Of a stretch of DNA of 64,000 nucleotides, positions 50,849-63,000 are shown piece by piece (position 1 is the first letter of the stretch; every line of letters starts with the position of its first letter). Below the pieces are notes generated by a model. It was not told the DNA's origin. It saw nothing but the letters and a program-made list of their open reading frames with translations, and did no database searches. The DNA is from Membranipora membranacea (lineage: Eukaryota; Bryozoa; Gymnolaemata; Cheilostomatida; Membraniporidae): contig OU612067.1 of NCBI GenBank assembly GCA_914767715.1, forward strand, positions 21,116,162 through 21,180,161, in the 5' to 3' direction. The position numbers and the translations under genes are program-made.

Positions 50849-50887
50849 TAAAAAAAGCAAAGGGTCCCCCCTTTGTTACTTTTTTTA
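50849..50887. repeat. 39-bp imperfect inverted repeat (representative copy)
   Basis: Left arm taaaaaaagcaaaggg (50,849-50,864), loop tccc, then right arm ccctttg, an unpaired tta, and cttttttta ending at 50,887. The arms pair over 16 bases apart from the three-base bulge. The element recurs once per monomer; copies with five C's have a three-base loop. It is the largest dyad in the monomer and sits beside another A/T-rich stretch. It may form a cruciform or a protein-binding site, but that is inference. Confidence 0.85.
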
Positions 50888-51709
50888 ATTTTAAAGCCGC
50901 TCTCATTTCCGTTCTATCTATCGTAGGATCTTCATATTCTGGAATTTGAATGAGGCCAATGAGGCCATCATCTGGTCCGAGTTTGAAAGAATTCCGATGG
51001 CTATTTAAATTTTTTACCCTGCGTTTGGCATGTTTTTTAATGACAAAAGTGGCCCTCGTTAAAAATGTCGCTCACGCCAAACTAAAAGGGGCAGCCCCAA
51101 ACGGGTTTCAGTTCCAAAGTCAGCATGAAATTCCCCGCGGTTTAGAGTAGGTTAGGAGGAAATCTATTTTTTGAACTGGCCGTACAAAAAGCAAAGGGTC
51201 CCCCCTTTGTTACTTTTGTAATTTTAAAGTCGCTCTCATTTCCGTTCTATTTATCGTAGGATCTTCATATTCTGGAATTTGAATGAGGCCAATGAGGCCA
51301 TCATCTGGTCCGAGTTTGAAAGAATTCCGATGGCTATTTAAATTTTTTACCCTGCGTTTGGCATGTTTTTTAATGACAAAAGTGGCCCTCTTTAAAAATG
51401 TCGCTGACGCCAAACTAAAAGGGGCGGCCCCAAACGGGTTTCAGTTCCAAAGTCAGCTTGAAATTCCCCACGGTTTAGAGTAGGTTAGGAGGAAATCTAT
51501 TTTTTGAACTGGCCGTAAAAAAAGCAAAGGGTCCCCCCTTTGTTACTTTTTTTAATTTTAAAGTCGCTCTCATTTCCGTTCTATTTATCGTAGGATCTTC
51601 ATATTCTGGAATTTGAATGAGGCCAATGATGCCATCATCTGGTCCGAGTTTGAAAGAATTCCGATGGCAATTTAAATTTTTTACCCTGCGTTTGGCATGT
51701 TTTTTAATG

Positions 51710-54700
51710 ACAAAAGTGGACCTCGTTAAAAATGTCGCTGACGCCAAAGTAAAAGGTACAGCCCCAAACGGGTTTCAGTTCCAAAGTCAGCATGAAATTC
51801 CCCACGGTTTAGAGTAGGTTAGGAGGAAATCTATTTTTTGAACTGGCCGTAAAAAAAGCAAAGGGTCCCCCCTTTGTTACTTTTTTTAATTTTAAAGTCG
51901 CTCTCGTTTCCGTTCTATTTTTCGTAGGATCTTCATATTCTGGAATTTGAATGAGGCCAATGAGGCCATCATCTGGTTTGAGTTTGAAAGAATTCCGATG
52001 GCTATTTAAATTTTTTACCCGGCGTTTGGCATGTTTTTTAATGACAAAAGTGGCCCTCGTTAAAAATGTCGCTGACGCCAAACTAAAAGAGGCAGCCCCA
52101 AACGGGTTTCAGTTCCAAAGTCAGCATGAAATTCCCCACGGTTAAGAGTAGGTTAGGAGGAAACCAATTTTGAACAGGCCATAAAAAAAGCAAAGGGTCC
52201 CCCCTTTGTTACTTTTTTTAATTTTAAAGTCGCTCTCATTTCCGTTCTATTTATTGTAGGATCTTCATATTCTGGAATTTGAATGAAGCCAATGAGGCCA
52301 TCATCTGGTCGGAGTTTGAAAGAATTCTGATGGCTATTTAAATTTTTTACCCTGCGTTTGGCATGTTTTTTAATGACAAAAGTGGCCCTCGTTAAAAATG
52401 TCGCTGACGCCAAACTAAAAGGGGCAGCCCCAAACGGGTTTCAGTTCCAAAGTCAGCATGAAATTCCCCACGGTTTAGAGTAGGTTAGGAGGAAATCTAT
52501 TTTTTGAACAGGCCGTAAAAAAAGCAAAGGGTCCCCCCTTTGTTACTTTTTTTAATTTTAAAGTCGCTCTCATTTCCGTTCTATTTAACGTAGGATCTTC
52601 ATATTCTGGAGTTTGAATGAGGCCAGTGAGGCCATCATCTGGTCCGAGTTTGAAAGAATTCCGATGGCTATTTAAATTTTTTACCCTGCGTTTGGCATGT
52701 TTTTTGATGACAAAAGTGGCCCTAGTTAAAAATGTCGCTGACGCCGAACTAAAGGGGGCAGCCCCAAACGGGTTTCAGTTCCAAAGTAAGCATGAAATTC
52801 CCCACGGCTTAGAGTAGGTTAGGAGGAATTCTATTTTTTGAACTGGCCGTAAAAAAAGCAAAGGGTCCCCCCTTTGTTACTTTTTTTAATTTTAAAGTCG
52901 CTCTCATTTCCGTTCTATTTATCGTAGGACCTTCATATTCTGGAATTTGAATGAGGCCAATGAGACCATCATCTGGTCCGAGTTTGAAAGAATTCCGATG
53001 GCTATTTAAATTTTTTACCCTGCGTTTGGCATGTTTTTTAATGACAACAGTGGCCCTCGTTAAAAATGTCGCTGACGCCAAACTAAAAGGGGCAGCCCCA
53101 AACGGGTTTCAGTTCCAAAGTCAGCATGAAATTCACCACGGTTTAGAGTAGGTTAGGAGGAAATCTATTTTTTGAACTGGCCGTAAAAAAAGCAAAGGGT
53201 CCCCCCTTTGTTACTTTTTTTAATTTTAAAGTCGCTCTCATTTCCGTTCTATTTATCGTAGGATCTTCATATTCTGGAATTTGTATGAGGCCAATGAGGC
53301 CATCATCTGGTCCGAGTTTGAAAGAATTCCGATGGCTATTTAAATTTTTTACCCTGCGTTTGGCATGTTTTTTAATGACAAAAGTGGCCCCCGTTAAAAA
53401 TGTCGCTGACGCCAATCTAGAAGGGGCAGCCCCAAACGGGTTTCAGTTCCAAAGTCAGCATGAAATTCCCCACGGTTTAGAGTAGGTTAGGAGGAAATCT
53501 ATTTTTTGAACTGGCCGTAAAAAAAGCAAAGGGTCCCCCCTTTGTTACTTTTTTTAATTTTAAAGTCGCTCTCATTTCCGTTCTATTTATCGTAGGATCT
53601 TCATATTCTGGAATTTGAATGAGGCCAATGAGGCCATCATCTGGTCCGAGTTTGAAAGAATTCCGATGGCTATTTAAATTTTTTACCCTGCGTTTGGCAT
53701 GTTTTTTAATGACAACAGTGGCCCTCGTTAAAAATGTCGCTGACGCCAAACTAAAAGGGGCAGCCCCAAACGGGTTTCAGTTCCAAAGTCAGCATGAAAT
53801 TCGCCACGGTTTACAGTAGGTTAGGAGGAAATCTATTTTTTGAACTGGCCGTAAAAAAAGCAAAGGGTCCCCCCTTTGTTACTTTTTTTAATTTTAAAGT
53901 CGCTCTCATTTCCGTTCTATTTATCGTAGGATCTTCATATTCTGGAATTTGAATGAGGCTAATGAGGCCATCATCTGGTCCGAGTTTGAAAGAATTCCGA
54001 TGGCTATTTAAATTTTTTACCCTGCGTTTGGCATGTTTTTTAATGACAAAAGTGGCCCTCGTTAAAAATGTCGCTGACGCCAAACTAAAAGGGGCAGCCC
54101 CAAACGGGTTTCAGTTCCAAAGTCAGCATGAAATTCCCTACGGTTTAGAGTAGGTTAGGAGGAAATCTATTTTTTGAACAGGCCATAAAAAAAGCAAAGG
54201 GTCCCCCCTTTGTTACTTTTTTTAATTTTAAAGTCGCTCTCATTTCCGTTCTATATATCGTAGGATCTTCATATTCTGGAATTTGAATGAGGCCAATGAG
54301 GTTATCAACTGGTCCAAGTTTGAAAGAATTCCGATGGCTTTTAAAATTTTTTACCCCGCGTTTGGCATGTTTTTTAATGACAAAAGGTGCGCTCGTAAAA
54401 AATGTCGCTGACGCCAAACTAAAGGGGGCAGCCCCAAACGAGTTTCAGTTCCAAAGTCAGCATGAAATTCCCCACGGTTTAGAGTAGGTTATGAGGAAAT
54501 CTAGTTTTTGAACTGGCCGTAAAAAAAGCAAAGGGTCCCCCTTTTGTTACTTTTTTTAATTTTAAAGTCGCTCTCATTTCTGTTCCATTTATCGTAGGAT
54601 CTTCATATTCTGGAATTTGAATGAGGCCAATGAGGCCATCAACTGGTCCGTGTTTGAAAGAATTCCGATGGCTATTTAAATTTTTTACCATGCGTTTGGC

Positions 54701-55390
54701 ATGTTTTTTAATGACAAAAGTGACCCTCGTTAAAAATGTCGCTGACGCCAAACTAAAGGGGGCAGCCCGAAACGGGTTTTAGTTCCTAAGTCAGCATGAA
54801 ATACCCCGCGGTTTAGAGTAGGTTATGAGGAAATCTATTTTTTGAACGGGCCGTAAAAAAAGCAAAGGGTCCTCCCTTTGTTACTTTTTTTAATTTTAAA
54901 ATCGCTCTCATTTCCGTTCTATTTATCGTAGGATCTTCATATTCTGGAATTTGAATGAGGCCAATGAGGCCATCGACTGGTCCGAGTTTGAAAGAATTCC
55001 GATGGCTATTTAAATTTTTTACCCTGCGTTTGGCATGTTTTTTAATGACAAAAGTGGCCCCTGTTAGAAATGTCGCTGACGCCAAACTAAAAGGGGCAGC
55101 CCCAAACGGGTTTCAGCTCCACAGTCAGCATGAAATTCCCCACGATTTAGAGTAGGTTATGAGGAAATTTATTTTTTGAACTGGCCGTAAAAAAAGCAAA
55201 GGGTCCCCCCTTTGTTACTTTTTTTAATTTTAAATTCGCTCTCATTTCCGTTCTTTTTATCGTAGGATCTTCATATTCTGGAATTTGAATGAGGCCAATG
55301 AGGCCATCAACTGGTCCGAGTTTGAAAGAATTCCGATGGCTATTTAAATTTCTTACCCTGCGTTTGACATGTTTTTTAATGACAAAAGTG
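51710..55390 (+). repeat. Second 25-mer-spaced duplication (8,348 bp), copy 1
   Basis: Anchors 51951, 52283, 52617, 52951, 53285, 53619, 53953, 54287, 54621, 54955 and 55289. All recur at 60299 to 63636 with an offset of 8,348, falling to 8,347 after a one-base T deletion near 61,381. Markers include gagtttgaatg with ccagtgagg, agaccatc, caatctagaagg, ggttatcaactggtccaag and catcgactgg. The first seven are subfamily B; from 54287 they are A-like. Confidence 0.9.
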
Positions 55391-56944
55391 GCCCTCTTTA
55401 AAAATGTCGCTGACGCCAAACTAAAAGGGGCAGCCCCAAACGGGTTTCAGTTCCAAAGTCAGCTTGAAATTCCCAACGGTTTAGAGTAGGTTAGGAGGAA
55501 ATCTATTTTTTGAACTGGCCGTAAAAAAAGCAAAGGGTCCCCCCTTTGTTACTTTTTTTAATTTTAAAGTTTCTCTCATTTCCGTTTTATTTATCGTAGG
55601 ATCTTCATATTCTGGAATTTGAATGAGGCCAATGATGCCATCATCTGGTCCGAGTTTGAAAGAATTCCGATGGCTATTTAAATTTTTTACCCTGCGTTTG
55701 GCATGTTTTTTAATGACAAAAGTGGACCTCGTTAAAAATGTCGCTGACGCCAAACTAAAAGGTACAGCCCCAAACGGGTTTCAGTTCCAAAGTCAGCATG
55801 AAATTTTCGACGGTTTAGAGTAGGTTAGGAGGAAATCTATTTTTTGAATTGGCCGTAAAAAAAGCAAAGGGTCCCCCCTTTGTTACTTTTTTTAATTTTA
55901 AAGTCGCTCTCATTTCCATTCTATTTATCGTAGGATCTTCATATTCTGGAATTTGAATGAGGCCAATGAGGCCATCATCTGGTCCGAGTTTGAAAGAATT
56001 CCGATGGCTATTTAAATTTTTTACCCGGCGTTTGAAATGTTTTTTAATGACAAAAGTGGCCCTCGTTAAAAATGTCGCTGACGCCAAACTAAAAGGGGCA
56101 GCCCCAAACGGGTTTCAGTTCCAAAGTCAGCATGAAATTCCCCACGGTTTAGAGTAGGTTAGGAGGAAATCTATTTTTTGAACTGGCCGTAAAAAAAGCA
56201 AAGGGTCCCCACTTTGTTACTTTTTTTAATTTTAAAGTCGCTCTCATTTCCATTCTATTTATCGTAGGATCTTCATATTCTGGAATTTGAATGAGGCCAA
56301 TGAGGCCATCAACTGGTCCGAGTTTGAAAGAATTCCGATGGCTATTTAAATTTTTTACCCTGCGTTTGGCATGTTTTTTAATGACAAAAGTGGCCCTCGT
56401 TAAAAATGTCGCTGACGCCAAACTAAAAGAGGCAGCCCCAAACGGGTTTCAGTTCCAAAGTCAGCATGAAATTCCCCACGGTTAAGAGTAGGTTAGGAGG
56501 AAATCTATTTTTTGAACAGGCCATAAAAAAAGCAAAGGGTCCCCCCTTTGTTACTTTTTTTAATTTTAAAGTCGCTCTCATTTCCGTTCTATTTATCGTA
56601 GGATCTTCATATTCTGGAATTTGAATGAGGCCAATGAGGCCATCATCTGGTCCGAGTTTGAAAGAATTCTGATGGCTATTTAAATTTTTTACCCTGCGTT
56701 TGGCATGTTTTTTAATGACAAAAGTGGCCCCCGTTAAAACTGTCGCTGACGCCAAACTAAAAGGGGCAGCCCAAAACGGGTTTCAGTTCCAAAGTCAGCA
56801 TGAAATTCCCCACGGTTTAGAGTAGGTTAGGAGGAAATCTATTTTTTAAACAGGCCATAAAAAAAGCAAAGGGTCCCCCCTTTGTTACTTTTTTTAATTT
56901 TAAAGTCGCTCTCATTTCCGTTCTATTTATCGTAGGATCTTCAT
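55275..56944 (+). repeat. 5-mer higher-order repeat, copy 1 (1,670 bp)
   Basis: Anchors 55289, 55623, 55957, 56291 and 56625. The next five monomers repeat these with an exact 1,670-bp offset and no difference that I noticed in the core. Private markers present in both are tttcttaccc with tttgacatg, aaagtttctctc with gttttattt, gaaattttcgacgg, gtttgaaatg, tccccactttg and gttaaaactgtcgc. Confidence 0.93.
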
Positions 56945-58625
56945 ATTCTGGAATTTGAATGAGGCCAATGAGGCCATCAACTGGTCCGAGTTTGAAAGAA
57001 TTCCGATGGCTATTTAAATTTCTTACCCTGCGTTTGACATGTTTTTTAATGACAAAAGTGGCCCTCTTTAAAAATGTCGCTGACGCCAAACTAAAAGGGG
57101 CAGCCCCAAACGGGTTTCAGTTCCAAAGTCAGCTTGAAATTCCCAACGGTTTAGAGTAGGTTAGGAGGAAATCTATTTTTTGAACTGGCCGTAAAAAAAG
57201 CAAAGGGTCCCCCCTTTGTTACTTTTTTTAATTTTAAAGTTTCTCTCATTTCCGTTTTATTTATCGTAGGATCTTCATATTCTGGAATTTGAATGAGGCC
57301 AATGATGCCATCATCTGGTCCGAGTTTGAAAGAATTCCGATGGCTATTTAAATTTTTTACCCTGCGTTTGGCATGTTTTTTAATGACAAAAGTGGACCTC
57401 GTTAAAAATGTCGCTGACGCCAAACTAAAAGGTACAGCCCCAAACGGGTTTCAGTTCCAAAGTCAGCATGAAATTTTCGACGGTTTAGAGTAGGTTAGGA
57501 GGAAATCTATTTTTTGAATTGGCCGTAAAAAAAGCAAAGGGTCCCCCCTTTGTTACTTTTTTTAATTTTAAAGTCGCTCTCATTTCCATTCTATTTATCG
57601 TAGGATCTTCATATTCTGGAATTTGAATGAGGCCAATGAGGCCATCATCTGGTCCGAGTTTGAAAGAATTCCGATGGCTATTTAAATTTTTTACCCGGCG
57701 TTTGAAATGTTTTTTAATGACAAAAGTGGCCCTCGTTAAAAATGTCGCTGACGCCAAACTAAAAGGGGCAGCCCCAAACGGGTTTCAGTTCCAAAGTCAG
57801 CATGAAATTCCCCACGGTTTAGAGTAGGTTAGGAGGAAATCTATTTTTTGAACTGGCCGTAAAAAAAGCAAAGGGTCCCCACTTTGTTACTTTTTTTAAT
57901 TTTAAAGTCGCTCTCATTTCCATTCTATTTATCGTAGGATCTTCATATTCTGGAATTTGAATGAGGCCAATGAGGCCATCAACTGGTCCGAGTTTGAAAG
58001 AATTCCGATGGCTATTTAAATTTTTTACCCTGCGTTTGGCATGTTTTTTAATGACAAAAGTGGCCCTCGTTAAAAATGTCGCTGACGCCAAACTAAAAGA
58101 GGCAGCCCCAAACGGGTTTCAGTTCCAAAGTCAGCATGAAATTCCCCACGGTTAAGAGTAGGTTAGGAGGAAATCTATTTTTTGAACAGGCCATAAAAAA
58201 AGCAAAGGGTCCCCCCTTTGTTACTTTTTTTAATTTTAAAGTCGCTCTCATTTCCGTTCTATTTATCGTAGGATCTTCATATTCTGGAATTTGAATGAGG
58301 CCAATGAGGCCATCATCTGGTCCGAGTTTGAAAGAATTCTGATGGCTATTTAAATTTTTTACCCTGCGTTTGGCATGTTTTTTAATGACAAAAGTGGCCC
58401 CCGTTAAAACTGTCGCTGACGCCAAACTAAAAGGGGCAGCCCAAAACGGGTTTCAGTTCCAAAGTCAGCATGAAATTCCCCACGGTTTAGAGTAGGTTAG
58501 GAGGAAATCTATTTTTTAAACAGGCCATAAAAAAAGCAAAGGGTCCCCCCTTTGTTACTTTTTTTAATTTTAAAGTCGCTCTCATTTCCGTTCTATTTAT
58601 CGTAGGATCTTCATATTCTGGAATT
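56945..58625 (+). repeat. 5-mer higher-order repeat, copy 2 (1,670 bp)
   Basis: Anchors 56959, 57293, 57627, 57961 and 58295, directly after copy 1. The match ends near 58,625, where gaatgaagccaatgagacc replaces gaatgaggccaatgaggcc. This is the cleanest tandem duplication in the window. Confidence 0.93.
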
Positions 58626-60057
58626 TGAATGAAGCCAATGAGACCATCATCTGGTCCGAGTTTGAAAGAATTCCGATGGCTATTTAAATTTTTTACCCTG
58701 CGTTTGGCATGTTTTTTAATGACAAAAGTGGCCCTCGTTAAAAATGTCGCTGACGCCAAACTAAAAGGGGCAGCCCCAAACGGGTTTCAGTTCCAAAGTC
58801 AGCATAAAATTCCCCACGGTTTAGAGTAGGTTAGGAGGAAATCTATTTTTTGAACAGGCCGTAAAAAAAGCAAAGAGTCCCCCCTTTGTTACTTTTTTTA
58901 ATTTTAAAGTCGCTCTCATTTCCGTTCTATTTATCGTAGGATCTTCATATTCTGGAATTTGAATGAGGCCAATGAGGCCATCATCTGGTCCGAGTTTATA
59001 AGAATTCCGATGGCTATTTAAATTTTTTACCCTGCGTTTGGCATGTTTTTTAATGACAAAAATGGCCCTCGTTAAAAATGTCGCTGACGCCAAACTAAAA
59101 GGGGCAGCCCCAAACGGGTTTCAGTTCCAAAGTCAGCATGAAATTTCCAGCGGTTTAGAGAAGGTTAGGAGGAAATCTATTATTTGAACTGACCGTAAAA
59201 AAAGCAAAGGGTCCCCCCTTTGTTACTATTTTCAATTTTAAAGTCGCTCTCATTTCCGTTCTATTTATCGTAGGATCTTCATATTCAGGAATTTGAATGA
59301 GGCCAATGAGGTTATCAACTGGTCCAAGTTTGAAAGAATTCCGATGGCTATTAAAATTTTTTACCCCGCGTTTGGCATGTTTTTTAATGACAAAAGGTGC
59401 GCTCGTAAAAAATGTCGCTGACGCCAAACTAAAGGGGGCAGCCCCAAACGAGTTTCAGTTCCAAAGTCAGCATGAAATTCCCCACGGTTTAGAGTAGGTT
59501 ATGAGGAAATCTATTTTTTGAACTGGCCGTAAAAAAAGCAAAGGGTCCCCCCTTTGTTACTTTTTTTAATTTTAAAGTCGCTCTCATTTCTGTTCCATTT
59601 ATCGTAGGATCTTCATATTCTGGAATTTGAATGAGGCCAATGAGGCCATCAACTGGTCCGTGTTTGAAAGAATTCCGATGGCTATTTAAATTTTTTACCA
59701 TGCGTTTGGCATGTTTTTTAATGACAAAAGTGACCCTCGTTAAAAATGTCGCTCACGCCAAACTAAAGGGGGCAGCCCGAAACGGGTTTCAGTTCCTAAG
59801 TCAGCATGAAATTCCCCGCGGTTTAGAGTAGGTTATGAGGAAATCTATTTTTTGAACGGGCCGTAAAAAAAGCAAAGGGTCCTCCCTTTGTTACTTTTTT
59901 TAATTTTAAAATCGCTCTCATTTCCGTTCTATTTATCGTAGGATCTTCATATTCTGGAATTTGAATGAGGCCAATGAGGCCATCAACTGGTCCGAGTTTG
60001 AAAGAATTCCGATGGCTATTTAAATTTTTTACCCTGCGTTTGGCATGTTTTTTAATG
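58626..60057 (+). repeat. Mixed B and A-like monomers before the last HOR copy
   Basis: Anchors 58629, 58963, 59297, 59631 and 59965. The first two are subfamily B. The monomers at 59297, 59631 and the front of 59965 match 54287, 54621 and 54955 at offset 5,010 and also 62634, 62968 and 63302, giving a third copy of an A-like trio. The monomer at 59965 changes to the 51617 type at agtggacctc (about 60,063). Confidence 0.84.
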
Positions 60058-63000
60058 ACAAAAGTGGACCTCGTTAAAAATGTCGCTGACGCCAAAGTAA
60101 AAGGTACAGCCCCAAACGGGTTTCAGTTCCAAAGTCAGCATGAAATTCCCCACGGTTTAGAGTAGGTTAGGAGGAAATCTATTTTTTGAACTGGCCGTAA
60201 AAAAAGCAAAGGGTCCCCCCTTTGTTACTTTTTTTAATTTTAAAGTCGCTCTCATTTCCGTTCTATTTTTCGTAGGATCTTCATATTCTGGAATTTGAAT
60301 GAGGCCAATGAGGCCATCATCTGGTTTGAGTTTGAAAGAATTCCGATGGCTATTTAAATTTTTTACCCGGCGTTTGGCATGTTTTTTAATGACAAAAGTG
60401 GCCCTCGTTAAAAATGTCGCTGACGCCAAACTAAAAGAGGCAGCCCCAAACGGGTTTCAGTTCCAAAGTCAGCATGAAATTCCCCACGGTTAAGAGTAGG
60501 TTAGGAGGAAACCAATTTTGAACAGGCCATAAAAAAAGCAAAGGGTCCCCCCTTTGTTACTTTTTTTAATTTTAAAATCGCTCTCATTTCCGTTCTATTT
60601 ATTGTAGGATCTTCATATTCTGGAATTTGAATGAAGCCAATGAGGCCATCATCTGGTCGGAGTTTGAAAGAATTCTGATGGCTATTTAAATTTTTTACCC
60701 TGCGTTTAGCATGTTTTTTAATGACAAAAGTGGCCCTCGTTAAAAATGTCGCTGACGCCAAACTAAAAGGGGCAGCCCCAAACGGGTTTCAGTTCCAAAG
60801 TCAGCATGAAATTCCCCACGGTTTAGAGTAGGTTAGGAGGAAATCTATTTTTTGAACAGGCCGTAAAAAAAGCAAAGGGTCCCCCCTTTGTTACTTTTTT
60901 TAATTTTAAAGTCGCTCTCATTTCCGTTCTATTTAACGTAGGATCTTCATATTCTGGAGTTTGAATGAGGCCAGTGAGGCCATCATCTGGTCCGAGTTTG
61001 AAAGAATTCCGATGGCTAGTTAAATTTTTTACCCTGCGTTTGGCATGTTTTTTGATGACAAAAGTGGCCCTAGTTAAAAATGTCGCTGACGCCGAACTAA
61101 AGGGGGCAGCCCCAAACGGGTTTCAGTTCCAAAGTAAGCATGAAATTCCCCACGGCTTAGAGTAGGTTAGGAGGAAATCTATTTTTTGAACTGGCCGTAA
61201 AAAAAGCAAAGGGTCCCCCCTTTGTTACTTTTTTTAATTTTAAAGTCGCTCTCATTTCCGTTCTATTTATCGTAGGACCTTCATATTCTGGAATTTGAAT
61301 GAGGCCAATGAGACCATCATCTGGTCCGAGTTTGAAAGAATTCCGATGGCTATTTAAATTTTTTACCCTGCGTTTGGCATGTTTTTAATGACAACAGTGG
61401 CCCTCGTTAAAAATGTCGCTGACGCCAAACTAAAAGGGGCAGCCCCAAACGGGTTTCAGTTCCAAAGTCAGCATGAAATTCACCACGGTTTAGAGTAGGT
61501 TAGGAGGAAATCTATTTTTTGAACTGGCCGTAAAAAAAGCAAAGGGTCCCCCCTTTGTTACTTTTTTTAATTTTAAAGTCGCTCTCATTTCCGTTCTATT
61601 TATCGTAGGATCTTCATATTCTGGAATTTGAATGAGGCCAATGAGGCCATCATCTGGTCCGAGTTTGAAAGAATTCCGATGGCTATTTAAATTTTTTACC
61701 CTGCGTTTGGCATGTTTTTTAATGACAAAAGTGGCCCCCGTTAAAAATGTCGCTGACGCCAATCTAGAAGGGGCAGCCCCAAACGGGTTTCAGTTCCAAA
61801 GTCAGCATGAAATTCCCCACGGTTTAGAGTAGGTTAGGAGGAAATCTATTTTTTGAACTGGCCGTAAATAAAGCAAAGGGTCCCCCCTTTGTTACTTTTT
61901 TTAATTTTAAAGTCGCTCTCATTTCCGTTCTATTTATCGTAGGATCTTCATATTCTGGAATTTGAATGAGGCCAATGAGGCCATCATCTGGTCCGAGTTT
62001 GAAAGAATTCCGATGGCTATTTAAATTTTTTACCCTGCGTTTGGCATGTTTTTTAATGACAACAGTGGCCCCCGTTAAAAATGTCGCTGACGCCAAACTA
62101 AAAGGGGCAGCCCCAAACGGGTTTCAGTTCCAAAGTCAGCATGAAATTCCCCACGGTTTACAGTAGGTTAGGAGGAAATCTATTTTTTGAACTGGCCGTA
62201 AAAAAAGCAAAGGGTCCCCCCTTTGTTACTTTTTTTAATTTTAAAGTCGCTCTCATTTCCGTTCTATTTATCGTAGGATCTTCATATTCTGGAATTTGAA
62301 TGAGGCTAATGAGGCCATCATCTGGTCCGAGTTTGAAAGAATTCCGATGGCTATTTAAATTTTTTACCCTGCGTTTGGCATGTTTTTTAATGACAAAAGT
62401 GGCCCTCGTTAAAAATGTCGCTGACGCCAAACTAAAAGGGGCAGCCCCAAACGGGTTTCAGTTCCAAAGTCAGCATGAAATTCCCTACGGTTTAGAGTAG
62501 GTTAGGAGGAAATCTATTTTTTGAACAGGCCATAAAAAAAGCAAAGGGTCCCCCCTTTGTTACTTTTTTTAATTTTAAAGTCGCTCTCATTTCCGTTCTA
62601 TATATCGTAGGATCTTCATATTCTGGAATTTGAATGAGGCCAATGAGGTTATCAACTGGTCCAAGTTTGAAAGAATTCCGATGGCTTTTAAAATTTTTTA
62701 CCCCGCGTTTGGCATGTTTTTTAATGACAAAAGGTGCGCTCGTAAAAAATGTCGCTGACGCCAAACTAAAGGGGGCAGCCCCAAACGAGTTTCAGTTCCA
62801 AAGTCAGCATGAGATTCCCCACGGTTTAGAGTAGGTTATGAGGAAATCTATTTTTTGAACTGGCCGTAAAAAAAGCAAAGGGTCCCCCCTTTGTTACTTT
62901 TTTTAATTTTAAAGTCGCTCTCATTTCTGTTCCATTTATCGTAGGATCTTCATATTCTGGAATTTGAATGAGGCCAATGAGGCCATCAACTGGTCCGTGT

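Larger units (their letters stand above)
50616..50949 (+). repeat. Representative subfamily B monomer (334 bp)
   Basis: This copy is close to the common form in the right half of the window. In order it carries the 9-bp tandem duplication (50,616-50,633), catctggtcc, an EcoRI site (50,655-50,660), ATTTAAAT (50,669-50,676), the GGGGC-A-GCCCC dyad (50,754-50,764), cacggtttagagtaggttag, gaactggccg, and the long A/T-flanked dyad with a six-C run (50,849-50,887). It differs from most B copies by aagccgctc and tatctatcg near its end. Subfamily B is defined by catctgg, gttaggagg, atctatt, gaactggcc or gaacaggcc, and six C's, the last of which explains the 334-bp length. Confidence 0.93.
50550..51217 (+). 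repeat. Single-monomer tandem duplication
   Basis: The monomers at 50616 and 50950 are almost identical over their whole length, including the otherwise rare aagccgctc and tatctatcg (50,561 and 50,896). The corresponding place at 47,947 has only one such copy. This is the smallest duplication step in the window: one repeat unit gained. Confidence 0.8.
47397..51700 (+). repeat. Block with 9-mer-spaced duplication (3,003 bp)
   Basis: Anchors 47613, 47947, 48280, 48614, 48948, 49280, 49614, 49948, 50282, 50616, 50950, 51283 and 51617. Monomers 47947 to 49280 recur at 50950 to 52283 at offset 3,003, with markers gctcacgcc, acttttgtaatt, agtggacctc with ggtacagcc, ggtttgag and aaaccaattttgaac. 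Monomer 47613 matches 50282 at only 2,669 bp, because one extra monomer lies between 50282 and 50950. Confidence 0.87.

Noticed and set aside
50849-50887. Hairpin followed by T-run resembling a bacterial intrinsic terminator
   Set aside because: It occurs in every monomer with no gene upstream, so it is better described as a dyad of the satellite.
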